Source: JBKPCD01 sp046727175
GTDB lineage: Bacteria > Acidobacteriota > Vicinamibacteria > Vicinamibacterales > 2-12-FULL-66-21
DNA: 64,000 nucleotides
NCBI GenBank assembly: GCA_046727175.1
Contig: JBKPCD010000026.1
Location: forward strand, 24,771-88,770
Direction: 5' to 3'
Position 1 is the stretch's first letter; the number at the start of each line of letters is the position of its first letter. A model generated the notes under the pieces. It saw only the letters and a list, made by a program, of their open reading frames with translations, searched no databases and was not told the origin of the DNA. This document shows, in pieces, positions 1-9,543 of this stretch. A program made the position numbers and the translations under genes.

Positions 1-1
1 G

Positions 2-2233
2 CCGGCCAACATCAAGGTTCGGCCCGACGGCTTCGTGAAGGTGCTGGACTTCGGTCTCGCGAAGGCCATGGAGCCTGTGGGCAGCGGGGCGAGTGTGTCG
101 CTGTCACCAACTATCACCTCACCCGCGATGACACACGCGGGAATCATCCTGGGCACCGCTGCGTACATGAGCCCCGAACAGGCACGCGGAAAATCCGTCG
201 ACAAACGCACGGACATCTGGGCATTCGGGTGCGTGCTGTACGAACTGTTGACCGGACGGCGCGCGTTTGGGGGTGATGAAGTATCGGACGTCCTGGCCTC
301 GATTCTCTTGCGAGAGCCTGACCTGGCGGCATTGCCAGCCGTAGCGCCGCCGTCGATCCGCCGGCTGCTCCGGCGTTGCCTCGAGAAGGATCAGTCTGAG
401 CGGCTTCGCGACATCGGCGATGCACGCATCGAGATTCGAGACGCATTATCGAGAGCGGACGCGGAGACGGCGGGCGTCGCGCGTGCAGGTGCGGCTCGCC
501 ACAACCGCCCATGGCTCGCGGCGCTCGGCGCAGTGCTGGCGGTCGCATTCACGATATCGGTCGTACGTCCTTTCGGCCCGAGTTCCGTCGCAAACGAAAT
601 GCGGGTGGAGATTACGACACCCCCGACGGTGATGGTGGCGTCGGTGGCCATTTCGCCGGACGGGCGCGCGATCGCCTACGTCGGGGATGCTGAAGGGCAA
701 TCGCGGTTGTGGCTGCGTTCTCTGGAATCCGGGTCGTCCCGAGCAATCAGGGGGACTGATGGTGCAGGATCGCCGTTCTGGTCACCCGACGGCCGATCGA
801 TCGGCTTTTTTGAGAAAGGCAAGCTCAAACGCGTCGACGTGGACGGCGGATCTGTTCAGACGCTGGCAAACGCTCCGGGAGGCACCGGGGGTTCGTGGAA
901 CCGGGACGACGTCATTCTCTTTGCGGCGCTGGGGGAATCCATTTCGCGCATATCGGCCTCAGGTGGCGAACCTGTCGCGGTGCCCGCTCTTGCCCGGGAG
1001 GGCAGTGACTTTGCGCCACACTTCCTGCCGGATGGTCGTCACTTCCTTTACTTCGTCCGAGGGAGCCCCGAGATCCGTGGCGTGTATGTTGGCCGGCTCG
1101 ACCAGTCGCTGCAGGCTCGACGCTTGCTCGCGTCCGACACAGGTGCCGTCTACGCGTCCACGGGGCACCTGCTGTTCGTCCGCGGCGGGGCCTTGTACGC
1201 GCAGGCCTTCGATCCGGATCGTCTGACGCTCGCCGGTAATCCCCTCCGGCTTGCCGAGGACGTCGCGAGCGACGTGACCGAGGCAGCGGTATCGGTCTCC
1301 AACACAGGCGCCATCGCGTTTCGGTCGCGCTCTGCAGTCGCTCAGTGGCAGTTCGTGTGGTTCGATCGAGCCGGCAGGGAAATCACGAGAATGGGTGATC
1401 CATCCCCGACTCTGAGGCAACCGTCACTGTCGCCCGATGACCAGCGGGTCGTGCTGTACCGAGGCATCGATGGAAATATCGACATCTGGGTTTGCGACAC
1501 AAAACGCGGAGCATTCAGCCGCATCACGACGGACCCGGCCGACGACGTCATGCCCGTCTGGTCGCCGGACGGCAGCACTATCGTGTTCAGCTCGAACCGG
1601 ACAGGCGTACACAATCTCTATCAGGTCTCCGTGACGGGCGATCGGAGTGAGAGCCTGCTTCTCTCGAGCGCGCAGACGAACGTCGCGACTCACTGGTCTG
1701 CCGACGGGCGCTTCCTGCTGTTCAACAGCCGAGACCCCAAGGGAGGTACAGACATCTGGGCGTTGCCGCTCAACCCGAAGGGAAAGCCATTCCCAGTCAT
1801 CCGGACAGCTTTCGATGAAGAGGGCGCTCAGTTCTCTCCCGATGGCAATTGGATCGCGTACCAATCGGATAAGTCGGGCCGCCCGGAAATCTATGTCACG
1901 CCGTTCCCCGGTCACGGAACCGAGTGGCTGATCTCCACCAACGGCGGCACGCAGGTGCGCTGGGGACCAGATGGGAAGGAGCTGTTCTATGTTGCGGCGA
2001 ATGGGCAACTGACGACGGTGCCAATCCGCGTTGGCGCGCAGATGCGCGACCCCGAAATCGGGACGCCGGTCGCACTGTTCACTCCACCACTCGGTCGTTC
2101 TGCGCGCCCAGGCGACTACCGGCATCAATACATGGTCGCATCCGACAGCCAGCGAATTCTTGTCACCGCTGTGAAAGACGAAGCGGCTACCCCACCGATC
2201 ACTCTGATCCTGAATTGGAAGCCGCAGCAGTAG
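2..2233 (+). CDS. Ser/Thr protein kinase with C-terminal TolB-like beta-propeller (5' end outside window)
   Basis: Receptor-type Ser/Thr kinase of the PknB class. The reading frame is already open at the window edge: the first codons read PANIKVRPDG, the end of the HRDLKPxN catalytic loop, so the N-lobe lies upstream. Visible kinase landmarks are the DFG motif (VLDFGLAK), the APE-equivalent MSPEQARG and the helix F stretch DIWAFGCVLYELLTG. One hydrophobic helix (around LAALGAVLAVAFTISVV) follows about 150 codons in, then some 550 residues with repeated SPDGR/WSPDG blades typical of TolB/WD40-like propellers, ending in the LILNWKP tail usual for these acidobacterial proteins. The kinase should be cytoplasmic and the propeller periplasmic. 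Substrate and signal are unknown. The same architecture recurs at 53764-56445. Confidence 0.93.
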   Translation, partial: PANIKVRPDGFVKVLDFGLAKAMEPVGSGASVSLSPTITSPAMTHAGIILGTAAYMSPEQARGKSVDKRTDIWAFGCVLYELLTGRRAFGGDEVSDVLASILLREPDLAALPAVAPPSIRRLLRRCLEKDQSERLRDIGDARIEIRDALSRADAETAGVARAGAARHNRPWLAALGAVLAVAFTISVVRPFGPSSVANEMRVEITTPPTVMVASVAISPDGRAIAYVGDAEGQSRLWLRSLESGSSRAIRGTDGAGSPFWSPDGRSIGFFEKGKLKRVDVDGGSVQTLANAPGGTGGSWNRDDVILFAALGESISRISASGGEPVAVPALAREGSDFAPHFLPDGRHFLYFVRGSPEIRGVYVGRLDQSLQARRLLASDTGAVYASTGHLLFVRGGALYAQAFDPDRLTLAGNPLRLAEDVASDVTEAAVSVSNTGAIAFRSRSAVAQWQFVWFDRAGREITRMGDPSPTLRQPSLSPDDQRVVLYRGIDGNIDIWVCDTKRGAFSRITTDPADDVMPVWSPDGSTIVFSSNRTGVHNLYQVSVTGDRSESLLLSSAQTNVATHWSADGRFLLFNSRDPKGGTDIWALPLNPKGKPFPVIRTAFDEEGAQFSPDGNWIAYQSDKSGRPEIYVTPFPGHGTEWLISTNGGTQVRWGPDGKELFYVAANGQLTTVPIRVGAQMRDPEIGTPVALFTPPLGRSARPGDYRHQYMVASDSQRILVTAVKDEAATPPITLILNWKPQQ

Positions 2234-2306
2234 TCGCGGTGCCTTAGGGTTCGGCTTCAGCCGGCCCGCGCGCGCAGCCCTTCACGAGAGGAGACCCGGT
2301 AAGAGT

Positions 2307-5291
2307 TCAAAACAGGAACCGCACCTGGAGCTGGAACATCCGCGGGGGATCGATGTTCGCGAGCGACGGAAGCGCGTTGGTGGCGGTCCCAACGGCCACG
2401 AGCTGACCGAAGGTCGGGTTCGGCGTGGGCGTGTCGCCGTACGTGGTCTGAGCGCGGCCGAGCAGGTTTCCGTGATTGAACAGGTTGAACCCTTCCAGTC
2501 GGAGCAGGATCGCCCGGCCCGAATGCTTGATGCGTCCCTCGACGAAGAGCGATACCTCTGAAGTTGGGGTGCCGCGGAATGCCGACTTTCCGACGACTTT
2601 GCCGTCGACCACCGGACGGTCGTTGTTCGCGCCGTCACCGTTGTTGTCGATCCCGGTCGTCGCATTGAACGGACGCGACGACGCGAGCTGCACCACGCTG
2701 CCGGCAGTGATGTTGTATGGCAGGTTGTAGGTGAACCCGATTACCGCACGATGGCGCTGATCGACCACGCTCGGTCCGCGCTCTTCTTCACCGAGCCGCG
2801 CGATATTTGCGTCGTTCGGGTTGATGCCGTTGCCGTCCGGCTCGGTCGTGTTCGTGGCCTTTGCGAGCGTGTAGCTGACGTACGCGTGCATCTTCGAGTT
2901 GCCGCGGTAGCTGATCTGCGTTTGCAGTCCGTCGTAGTCGGCGACGCCAAGATTCATCAACACGTTTACCGAGCGCACGCCGCCGTTGACCGGGACGATA
3001 GGACGCGTCGCATTGGCAGCGGCGACGCTCCTGGTCTGGCCCGGCGCGGCGCGATCGAATGGCGTGGGGGCGTTCAGGTCGATGCTGCGATCGAGGTTGG
3101 TCCAGTGCTGGTGGACGTAGTCGGCGCCGACGAACAGGCCTTTCATGACTTCGCGCTCGGCGCCGATCGAGGTCACCTGACTTCGCGGGTTCACGAACTC
3201 GTCAGGGTAGTTCGGGAGGAGATCGAAGTTCAGGCCGTATGTCGCGAACTGCGACTCGTAGAAGTCGCGCTGACCCGCACGAATCGTGATGTTGCGGGCA
3301 GGCTGCTGCGACGGCGGCAAGGTACGCGGGTCGAACACCAATGGGACGCACGGGAAATTCAAGCAGGACGGGAACCCGAACTGTCCTGGCGTTGCCATGT
3401 AGGTCGTGAGTCCATCGAGGCCACCTGTCAGCGCGCTCGCGATCGCGTTGGCGCGAATCTGGGTGTAGTACATCGCGTACCCGCCGCGAACCGCCGTGCG
3501 CGAATCGCCGTTCGGGTGCCACCCGAAACCGAGCCTCGGGGCGAAGTTCTTCGTCGCGGTGGTCAGCGTCTGCCGATCGTACCGGAGGCCGGCATCGATA
3601 GTGAGATCGTCGCTCACGCGGATGCTGTCCTGCACGAACGCCACCGACATCCATTGTTTCAGCTCGTAGCTGGTGACGCCGTAGCTGATCGGCTGCGTGT
3701 ACTGCTGCACGTCGCCCAGCATCAACTGATCGAAAGACGCCGTCGTGGTGCTGAGGAACGTGAACGTGCCGAGGATCGGGGTGCCCGGCTCGCTGCCAGT
3801 GCCACCGGTCCTGTGGCGAGTAAGGCTGCCTCCGAACCGGAGGTTGTGCCGCCCGCGCGACCACGACAGCGTGTCTGCGAGCTGCACCTGATGACCAAAG
3901 AGATCGGACGAGCGCGACTCACCGATGGTGAACGGCACGGACCCGCTGCGCGTGTACGTCGTCGAGAGTGTCTGCGGCTCCCACAGGGTGACAGGGTCGC
4001 CGTTCAGATATGCGAAGCGCGCTTCGTTCAGGAGGTTGCCGCTGACAACCGTCGTGTGATTGACCTGCGTCGTCCACGATCGCCGCGTGTATCTCCGGGC
4101 GACCGTCGGCGCGTTCGTGCCGGCGACGGCGTCGTTCGGATTCGTGTCGTGCATGCGATCGACGTTGGCCCGCACCATCAACGTCTGCGTCGGCGTGAGC
4201 TTGTGATCCATCCTCGCGTTGACGAGCGTCTGCCTGTAATGGCCCACGTATGTGAGGCTGCCGTCGGGCGGCAGGACGAATGCCGGCAGCGTGGGCGAGA
4301 GGAACGTCGTACGATCCTGCATCGTGTAGTCGGCCGTCGCGAAGAAGAACGTCTTGTCCCTGACGATCGGCCCGCCAATCGAACCGGAGATCTGATCCAA
4401 TTCATCCGGCACGTCCGCGGGGTTGATCGCCGTGAGCGTCGGGGGCGTCACGCAGCTCGGGACCGACGGCGCGCAGAACCCATCGGTCGAAAAGGTTTTC
4501 GCCTGCCAGCTTCCGGGACGCGCCATGTAGAGCGCTTCGCCGCGCAGCGCATTCGTGCCCCCCTTGGTCACGATGTTCAGCGCGGGCCCGGCGGTCCATC
4601 CGAACTCCGCTGAAAAGGCGTTCGACAGGACCGAGATCTCCTGAACGGCTCCGACCGGCACGGTCGCCAGCATCGTCTGGCGTCCCCAGCTTTCGTCGTT
4701 GCTCGCGCCATCCAGCATGAATGTGGTCGTTCGCCGGCTGCCTGCGGCCGTGATGAAGTACGGCGTGTTGACGAAAAGGTCACCCGTGCCCTTTCCCTGG
4801 CGGAACGCCGCGTTGAACAGCGGCAGGTTCCCGATCTTGCGCCCGAGGATCGGCGTCTCGTCGATGGCGGCGCTGTCCATCCGCTGGCCGATCTGCGCGT
4901 CCGCGCGCACTCCTCGTGTCGTGCCGTAGACGGTCACCCCGGTCTCCCCGCCGCTCGCCACGAGCCTGACCTTGACGGTCGCCGCTTCCCCCGCGCGCAG
5001 CGTGAGGCCCGTGACCGCGTCGGCGGTGAAGCCCGTCCTGGTCACATCGATGGTGTAGGTGCCCGTCAGCGGCACCGCCGTGATCGCCGCCGAGCCATTG
5101 GCGCCGGTTACCACGTCACGAGTCGCGCCGGTCGCGCTGTTGACGAGCGTCACCCTCGCGTCGCTGACGATCGCGCCCGTCTGGTCGACCACGACGACGA
5201 CGATCGTTGCCGTGTTGGGGGTCTGCGCGAACGCGGGTACCGCAAGCATTGATACGAGGACTAACAGACAGGCGCGCACCTGCATTCTCAT
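2307..5291 (-). CDS. TonB-dependent receptor, Oar-like, with carboxypeptidase-regulatory-like N-terminal domain
   Basis: Outer-membrane TonB-dependent transporter of the large Oar-like type abundant in Acidobacteriota. I chose ATG 5291 because GAAGAGG lies 5 nt upstream and the product then begins with a clean signal peptide (MRMQVRACLLVLVSML to AFAQ); the frame extends to 5336 without a better site. A beta-sandwich carboxypeptidase-regulatory domain follows (VVVVVDQTGAIVSDARVTLV), then a plug domain with FMLDGASND, EISVLSNAFSAEFG and NIVTKGGTN, then a long barrel rich in alternating aromatic and polar residues, ending in an aromatic residue (QVRFLF) as barrel proteins do. Roughly 990 residues is normal for the family. 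The ligand cannot be read from sequence; family members are linked to oligosaccharide or peptide uptake. Monocistronic. Confidence 0.93.
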   Translation of the reverse strand: MRMQVRACLLVLVSMLAVPAFAQTPNTATIVVVVVDQTGAIVSDARVTLVNSATGATRDVVTGANGSAAITAVPLTGTYTIDVTRTGFTADAVTGLTLRAGEAATVKVRLVASGGETGVTVYGTTRGVRADAQIGQRMDSAAIDETPILGRKIGNLPLFNAAFRQGKGTGDLFVNTPYFITAAGSRRTTTFMLDGASNDESWGRQTMLATVPVGAVQEISVLSNAFSAEFGWTAGPALNIVTKGGTNALRGEALYMARPGSWQAKTFSTDGFCAPSVPSCVTPPTLTAINPADVPDELDQISGSIGGPIVRDKTFFFATADYTMQDRTTFLSPTLPAFVLPPDGSLTYVGHYRQTLVNARMDHKLTPTQTLMVRANVDRMHDTNPNDAVAGTNAPTVARRYTRRSWTTQVNHTTVVSGNLLNEARFAYLNGDPVTLWEPQTLSTTYTRSGSVPFTIGESRSSDLFGHQVQLADTLSWSRGRHNLRFGGSLTRHRTGGTGSEPGTPILGTFTFLSTTTASFDQLMLGDVQQYTQPISYGVTSYELKQWMSVAFVQDSIRVSDDLTIDAGLRYDRQTLTTATKNFAPRLGFGWHPNGDSRTAVRGGYAMYYTQIRANAIASALTGGLDGLTTYMATPGQFGFPSCLNFPCVPLVFDPRTLPPSQQPARNITIRAGQRDFYESQFATYGLNFDLLPNYPDEFVNPRSQVTSIGAEREVMKGLFVGADYVHQHWTNLDRSIDLNAPTPFDRAAPGQTRSVAAANATRPIVPVNGGVRSVNVLMNLGVADYDGLQTQISYRGNSKMHAYVSYTLAKATNTTEPDGNGINPNDANIARLGEEERGPSVVDQRHRAVIGFTYNLPYNITAGSVVQLASSRPFNATTGIDNNGDGANNDRPVVDGKVVGKSAFRGTPTSEVSLFVEGRIKHSGRAILLRLEGFNLFNHGNLLGRAQTTYGDTPTPNPTFGQLVAVGTATNALPSLANIDPPRMFQLQVRFLF

Positions 5292-5697
5292 CAGAGCCTC
5301 TTCACGCATACGGAGCATCGCCGTTGGCGGCGCCACGCGGACGGATTATTCCCAGCAGGAACCTGAAAAGCACATCCTGAATGGAAAAATGGGAGATCGA
5401 GATTGGAAAAACCCGATACGTTTTGCCATCTCCCATTTGCCATTTCCCATCAGGCCGTCTTATTCAAGCCGGCCTGCCAGGATTCGCCAGCACCGACGGA
5501 AGGACACGCCCCCAGTTCCTCTAAATCTAACCGGGTGTGCCATCTACTACCACAGCACGTAGGTCGCTCCTCTTCGATATCGAGCGTTCGAAAGGTGAGC
5601 TGTGGGGGCTGGGATCGTGCGGATGATTCGCGACCACGCTCCGCGTTTCACGGGCTCGGTGTTGACGTGGAGCGGTGGAGTTGCCCGGCGTGTGTCG
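5292..5697. other. Intergenic region between TonB receptor and M48 protease, with an 11-bp inverted repeat
   Basis: No gene is supported here. It contains the upstream region of the TonB receptor. A perfect 11-bp inverted repeat, AAATGGGAGAT at 5387-5397 and ATCTCCCATTT at 5428-5438, encloses 30 bases, and the TCCCAT/ATTTCCCAT motif is repeated just after. It could be a regulatory or REP-like element; it has no T-run and is not a convincing terminator. Confidence 0.5.
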
Positions 5698-7116
5698 TCA
5701 ACGCACTTCCGTCAACCGGATGGACTCGCCGACGCGACGGAATGTCTCCTGAAAAGCCTCGGCGTCGGTCTCGGGCACGATCGTCAGGTAATAGAACAGG
5801 CTCCCATCGACGAGGAACGTCGTATAGACGGCGATGCGTTCCTGGCCGCCAAGCGGCGACAGATTGACGAGCGGCGTTGCAAGGGCAGAACGCTGCGACA
5901 TCCGTATTGCCTGTTGCGTCCCGGCCGCGCGAAGCTCGGGATTGGCCTGCGCGACGGCCTGCAGCCAGGCGTTCGTCGCTTCCCGTAGATCGCGCGATCC
6001 GGCTTTCGTTACGCCGAACTCGATGCCGTGGGTGAAAACCGTCTGTCCGTTGAGTTGACCGTATCCATTTTGCGGGACGACTTTGATCGCGCTCTTTGAG
6101 GGGAGACTCGTCCAGTTGGCCGGAACTGACGCTTGAAACACTTTTCCACCACTGAGGTCCCGGTATTGCGACGAGGGTCGCGGTACGGGTTGCCCGGGGG
6201 TTCCGACGGATTGAGGCGCGTCGCCCCCTGACCCGCCCGACCGGGCCAGATCGGCCATCGACTTCGCCGGCGGCAACGATGCAAACGCCGACTTGATCGG
6301 CTCGAATTCGCTTGCATCGGCGGCGGTCGCGATCGTCAGGAGGCCTGCTTCCTGGTTGATGTATTGCGTCCGGTTGCCGGGATTTGGATGGCTGCTCATC
6401 CACTGCGGGCCGCTACCGCCACCACTTTTCGATTCGCGCTCGATCGTTTCGAACATATGAGCGAGCGCTCGCGGGTCGTAGCCGGCGCGCGCCATGATCT
6501 GCGAGCCCAGGAGATCCGCCTGCTTCTCGAAGTCGCGGCTGTATCGCAAGAGCAACGTGCCCAGTCCGAACTGGCTGCCCTGCGCGATCGCCCCTCCTGC
6601 TGCCCCTCCGACGACTGCGCCGCCGACCGCGCCGGCGAGCTGACCCAACTGCAACCAGGGATTCTGCGCTTTGGACGCATTGGCGGTTCCATGACGAAGC
6701 AGGACATGCGACAGCTCGTGCGCGATGACGCCGACGACCTCTCCTTCGGACGCTGCGGCGTCGAACATGCCACGGTGAACGAACATCGGTCCACCCGGGA
6801 GCGCAAAGGCATTTATCTCTTTCAGATTCACCGGCGTGAACGAATACTCGTAGACGGGTTCCTTGAGATCCGACGGGGCGGCCGCGACCAGTCGATCGCC
6901 AAGTTTCGTGAGATAACGAGCGATTCGCTCGTCCTGGATGATGGGATACTGCTGGCGAACTTCGGCGGCCGCTTCGCGACCGAGCTCCACGTCCTGCTTT
7001 GGCGTGTACTTGTTCTTCGGCAGCTTCACCACCGTCTGCGCCACGAGACCCGTTGCCGACACGCCCACAACAATCACGAGAGCCGCTGCACGCGCCGATG
7101 GGGTGTTGATCGCCAT
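5698..7116 (-). CDS. M48-family zinc metalloprotease, exported
   Basis: Peptidase family M48 (BepA/LoiP/HtpX relatives), probably a periplasmic protease in envelope protein quality control. The N-terminus has a signal-like segment (AALVIVVGVSATGLVAQ). Zinc site HELSH at residues 133-137 (VIAHELSHVLLRHG); the third ligand is probably the Glu of RDFEKQADLLG. Family landmarks INAFALPGG and MFVHRGMF sit just before the zinc site, and a glycine-rich hydrophobic loop (AGAVGGAVVGGAAGG) follows it, as in BepA-like enzymes. The C-terminal ~170 residues form an extra domain without TPR signature (LSGGKVFQASVPANWTSLP), also known from acidobacterial M48 proteins. ATG 7116 gives the full signal peptide; the ribosome site is weak (GAAGAG). 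Confidence 0.92.
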   Translation of the reverse strand: MAINTPSARAAALVIVVGVSATGLVAQTVVKLPKNKYTPKQDVELGREAAAEVRQQYPIIQDERIARYLTKLGDRLVAAAPSDLKEPVYEYSFTPVNLKEINAFALPGGPMFVHRGMFDAAASEGEVVGVIAHELSHVLLRHGTANASKAQNPWLQLGQLAGAVGGAVVGGAAGGAIAQGSQFGLGTLLLRYSRDFEKQADLLGSQIMARAGYDPRALAHMFETIERESKSGGGSGPQWMSSHPNPGNRTQYINQEAGLLTIATAADASEFEPIKSAFASLPPAKSMADLARSGGSGGDAPQSVGTPGQPVPRPSSQYRDLSGGKVFQASVPANWTSLPSKSAIKVVPQNGYGQLNGQTVFTHGIEFGVTKAGSRDLREATNAWLQAVAQANPELRAAGTQQAIRMSQRSALATPLVNLSPLGGQERIAVYTTFLVDGSLFYYLTIVPETDAEAFQETFRRVGESIRLTEVR

Positions 7117-7199
7117 GACCGCTCTTCAATTCCGTTTCGTGGTCAGTCTTTCGTCAGAGGCCGGGAACCGACTCCGACCTCTGACGAAACGAGCCTTCT

Positions 7200-7910
7200 C
7201 TACTTGGCCGGATAGATCCGATCCGCGATCGTGTCGCGATGAAACGCAGAATGCTCGCGAACGTCGGCCCAGCCGCCCGCCGCGGGGGCCGCGGACATCG
7301 CGGCCCCGCGTTCGCTGGCGAGGTCCTGCCACGAGTTGTACCGAGTGATGGTCGCGAAAGTCCAGTTGCCCCCTTCCAGGTGTTGGAGCAAGACATTACC
7401 AGTTTGGATCTTGCTCGATGGTGCGGGTGCGCTCAGTGCCTTCTCGAGCTGTTCGCGATGGCCTGGTACGGTGCGGTGGACGCCCACAATATAGATCGAG
7501 CCCGCCGCGGTCGCTGATCCACCGATTCCCATCTGGCTCGTGAAGTCCGCCCATGATGGCCCGCTTACGAACGTGTCGTCATGCCACGCCCTGAGATTCC
7601 GTACCGCATCCGGAGGAGCCGGCGCTGCCGCACTCACCTCGGTCTTCGGGCCCAGGTGCTGAATGACCGCGTAGTCCCAGTCGTCGCCTTCGAGATGACG
7701 GAAGACGACGAAGTGCTCGGGCATCGACGAGGACTTGTCAGGTGCCATGAGCGCCTTGCCAAGCGCAGCCGCCTGTCCGGGAACCGCCTTGGTGAAATGC
7801 ACGTGGTACACATCGGTCGCGGTTGACGACGCCGGTTTCGTCTGCGCTGACGATGGCGCCGTGGCAACAACTCCGCCCAACACGACTATCCAAGCAATGA
7901 TGTCTCTCAT
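7200..7910 (-). CDS. Exported protein with two dimeric alpha-beta barrel-like repeats
   Basis: Secreted protein of about 236 aa with no confident named function. ATG 7910 is chosen over 7964 because GGAGG sits 4 nt upstream and a signal peptide follows (MRDIIAWIVVLGG to SSAQ). Two similar halves are visible: VYHVHFTKAVPGQAAALGKAL followed by VVFRHLEGDDWDYAVIQHLG, and YIVGVHRTVPGHREQLEKAL followed by LLQHLEGGNWTFATITRYN. This pattern resembles a duplicated ferredoxin-like (ABM/EthD-like) fold, an inference from pattern only. It lies 83 bp downstream of the M48 gene on the opposite side of its start, on the same strand, so it is separately promoted or the last gene of its own unit. Confidence 0.8.
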   Translation of the reverse strand: MRDIIAWIVVLGGVVATAPSSAQTKPASSTATDVYHVHFTKAVPGQAAALGKALMAPDKSSSMPEHFVVFRHLEGDDWDYAVIQHLGPKTEVSAAAPAPPDAVRNLRAWHDDTFVSGPSWADFTSQMGIGGSATAAGSIYIVGVHRTVPGHREQLEKALSAPAPSSKIQTGNVLLQHLEGGNWTFATITRYNSWQDLASERGAAMSAAPAAGGWADVREHSAFHRDTIADRIYPAK

Positions 7911-8202
7911 CAAACCTCCGGGGCTCGAGCGAATCTGAACATCAAGCCGCCAGGTTGGACACACTGATGGCCTGTTCGGAACGCTCTGAGCTCGACTAAC
8001 GTATCACGGATGAGGTTGGATCACATGCGAGTGGCCCGTGCAGAGAACACGCGTGAATGTCCGAACCCGGAGTGCCGGGCGGCCGTCCGAGGCGCCGCCG
8101 TGAATTCAACGACAGTCGCTCGCGCTCGCTCGACTGGCCTCTTCCGTGTAAGAGTAAGAGTTGTAATCCTGCGTACGCAGGTCGTTCGTGAAAGGGGACC
8201 GC

Positions 8203-8790
8203 ATGTCATTCCGACGAACGCTCGCACTGAGCCTGCTGCTCGGAGTCATGGCGCCTGCCGCGGCGCGAGCCGATGGCATGATCATCCCGTTCGTTGGCGC
8301 CAACTTCGGCGGCAAGTCGGGGAACGAGCTTTCGGATGCGATCGGCGCGGAGCGCTTCGACTGGGGTGTGAGCTTGGCCTATATGGGCGGAGGGGTTCTC
8401 GGTCTCGAGGCGGATATCGCACGCAGTCCAGACTTCTTCGGTAAGACCGACCTCGGTGGCAGCAGCGTTCTGACCGCGACGGGCAATTTGCTGATCGGCA
8501 TTCCGTTCGGCGGCCAGAAAGGCATCGGCGTTCGTCCCTATGCGCTGGTGGGCCTCGGCGTGATTCGCTCCAAGGTCGACGCGTTCGGCGATGTCCTGAG
8601 CCTCGACAACAGCAAAGCCGCATGGGACATTGGCGGTGGCGTGATGCTGTTCTTCGGGACTCACGTCGGCGTGCGTGGCGACCTTCGTTACTTCCGCACG
8701 TTCAGCGCCGTGGACTTTATCGACGTCATCGAGCGAACGGACAGGCTCGATTTCGCCCGGGGCTCGGCCGGGCTCATTCTGAGGTTCTGA
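8203..8790 (+). CDS. Outer-membrane beta-barrel protein (porin-like, small)
   Basis: About 195 aa with a signal peptide (MSFRRTLALSLLLGVMAPAAARA^DG) and alternating hydrophobic strands separated by glycine-rich turns, for example IIPFVGANFGG, VSLAYMGGGVLGLEADIA, VRPYALVGLGVI and HVGVRGDLRYFRTF. It ends SAGLILRF with the terminal Phe that directs barrel assembly. ATG 8203 is preferred to GTG 8188 because it follows AAGGGGA at short spacing and starts the signal peptide. Size and pattern fit an eight-stranded OmpA/OmpW-like barrel. Function is unknown. Confidence 0.85.
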   Translation: MSFRRTLALSLLLGVMAPAAARADGMIIPFVGANFGGKSGNELSDAIGAERFDWGVSLAYMGGGVLGLEADIARSPDFFGKTDLGGSSVLTATGNLLIGIPFGGQKGIGVRPYALVGLGVIRSKVDAFGDVLSLDNSKAAWDIGGGVMLFFGTHVGVRGDLRYFRTFSAVDFIDVIERTDRLDFARGSAGLILRF

Positions 8791-8858
8791 GGCGCGTAAT
8801 GCGCTCGAGCCGCAGATGACTGTCTCCCAGCAGTCTTGGGTTACCCTTATCGGCCAGC

Positions 8859-9536
8859 ATGACCGACAAGCCCTACGCATCCATCGTCGCCGCGTGGGAA
8901 GGTTGCCTGAGGCTGTACGGGGATAGTGCGCCCGGAGTCGGCTGGCTACGCAACGACGCGGAGCTTCGCTATCGGATCATGCTCGACCTGTTGCGATCGG
9001 CCAGCGATGTAACGTTGCTCGATTTCGGCTGCGGAGCCTCTCATTTCTACGAGTTCATCCGCCAGCGAAGGTTGAACGGCATCGGCTACAGTGGACTCGA
9101 CGTTTCTCCCTCGTTCCTGGAGCTTTCACGGCGCAAATTTCCCGAGGTGACCTATTACCAGGTCGATCTGCTCGATGACGATGCAACGGTTCCCGTCTTC
9201 GACTACGTCGTGATGAACGGCATCTTCACGTATCGCGGCCGTCTGAGCGACGACCAGATGTTCGACTACATGTGCCGGCTCGTGCGTCGCGTGGCATCGA
9301 GGACCAGGGTAGGCCTGGCGTTCAACGCGATGTCCATGCATGTGGACTCGCAGCGTGCCGATCTGTTCCATGTGTCCCTCGACAGAGTGCTCGGCTTTCT
9401 GTCGCGGGAGATCAGCCGGCATGTGGTGGTGAGGCACGACTACTCCCTGTACGAGTTCACCGTCTACGTCTATCTCGAGCCGACCATCGGCGCGGGCACC
9501 GCCAAGCGCCTCGTGGATTGCGTGGCGAAGGCCTGA
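8859..9536 (+). CDS. Class I SAM-dependent methyltransferase
   Basis: About 225 aa. The SAM-binding motif I is LLDFGCGASHFYEFIRQ, with an acidic residue ending strand 2 (YSGLDVSP) and a post-motif region FDYVVMNGIFTYRG. It opens a cluster of sugar-modifying genes and is 7 bp upstream of the WbqC gene on the same strand, so the two are probably co-transcribed. In this setting it likely methylates a sugar or sugar-lipid intermediate; the acceptor is an inference. Confidence 0.88.
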   Translation: MTDKPYASIVAAWEGCLRLYGDSAPGVGWLRNDAELRYRIMLDLLRSASDVTLLDFGCGASHFYEFIRQRRLNGIGYSGLDVSPSFLELSRRKFPEVTYYQVDLLDDDATVPVFDYVVMNGIFTYRGRLSDDQMFDYMCRLVRRVASRTRVGLAFNAMSMHVDSQRADLFHVSLDRVLGFLSREISRHVVVRHDYSLYEFTVYVYLEPTIGAGTAKRLVDCVAKA

Positions 9537-9543
9537 GCACTCC

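Noticed and set aside
2751..4613. Long plus-strand open frame (620 codons) antisense to the TonB receptor
   Set aside because: Arg-rich shadow of the receptor in GC-rich DNA, with no domain, whereas the minus-strand product has clear TonB receptor landmarks.
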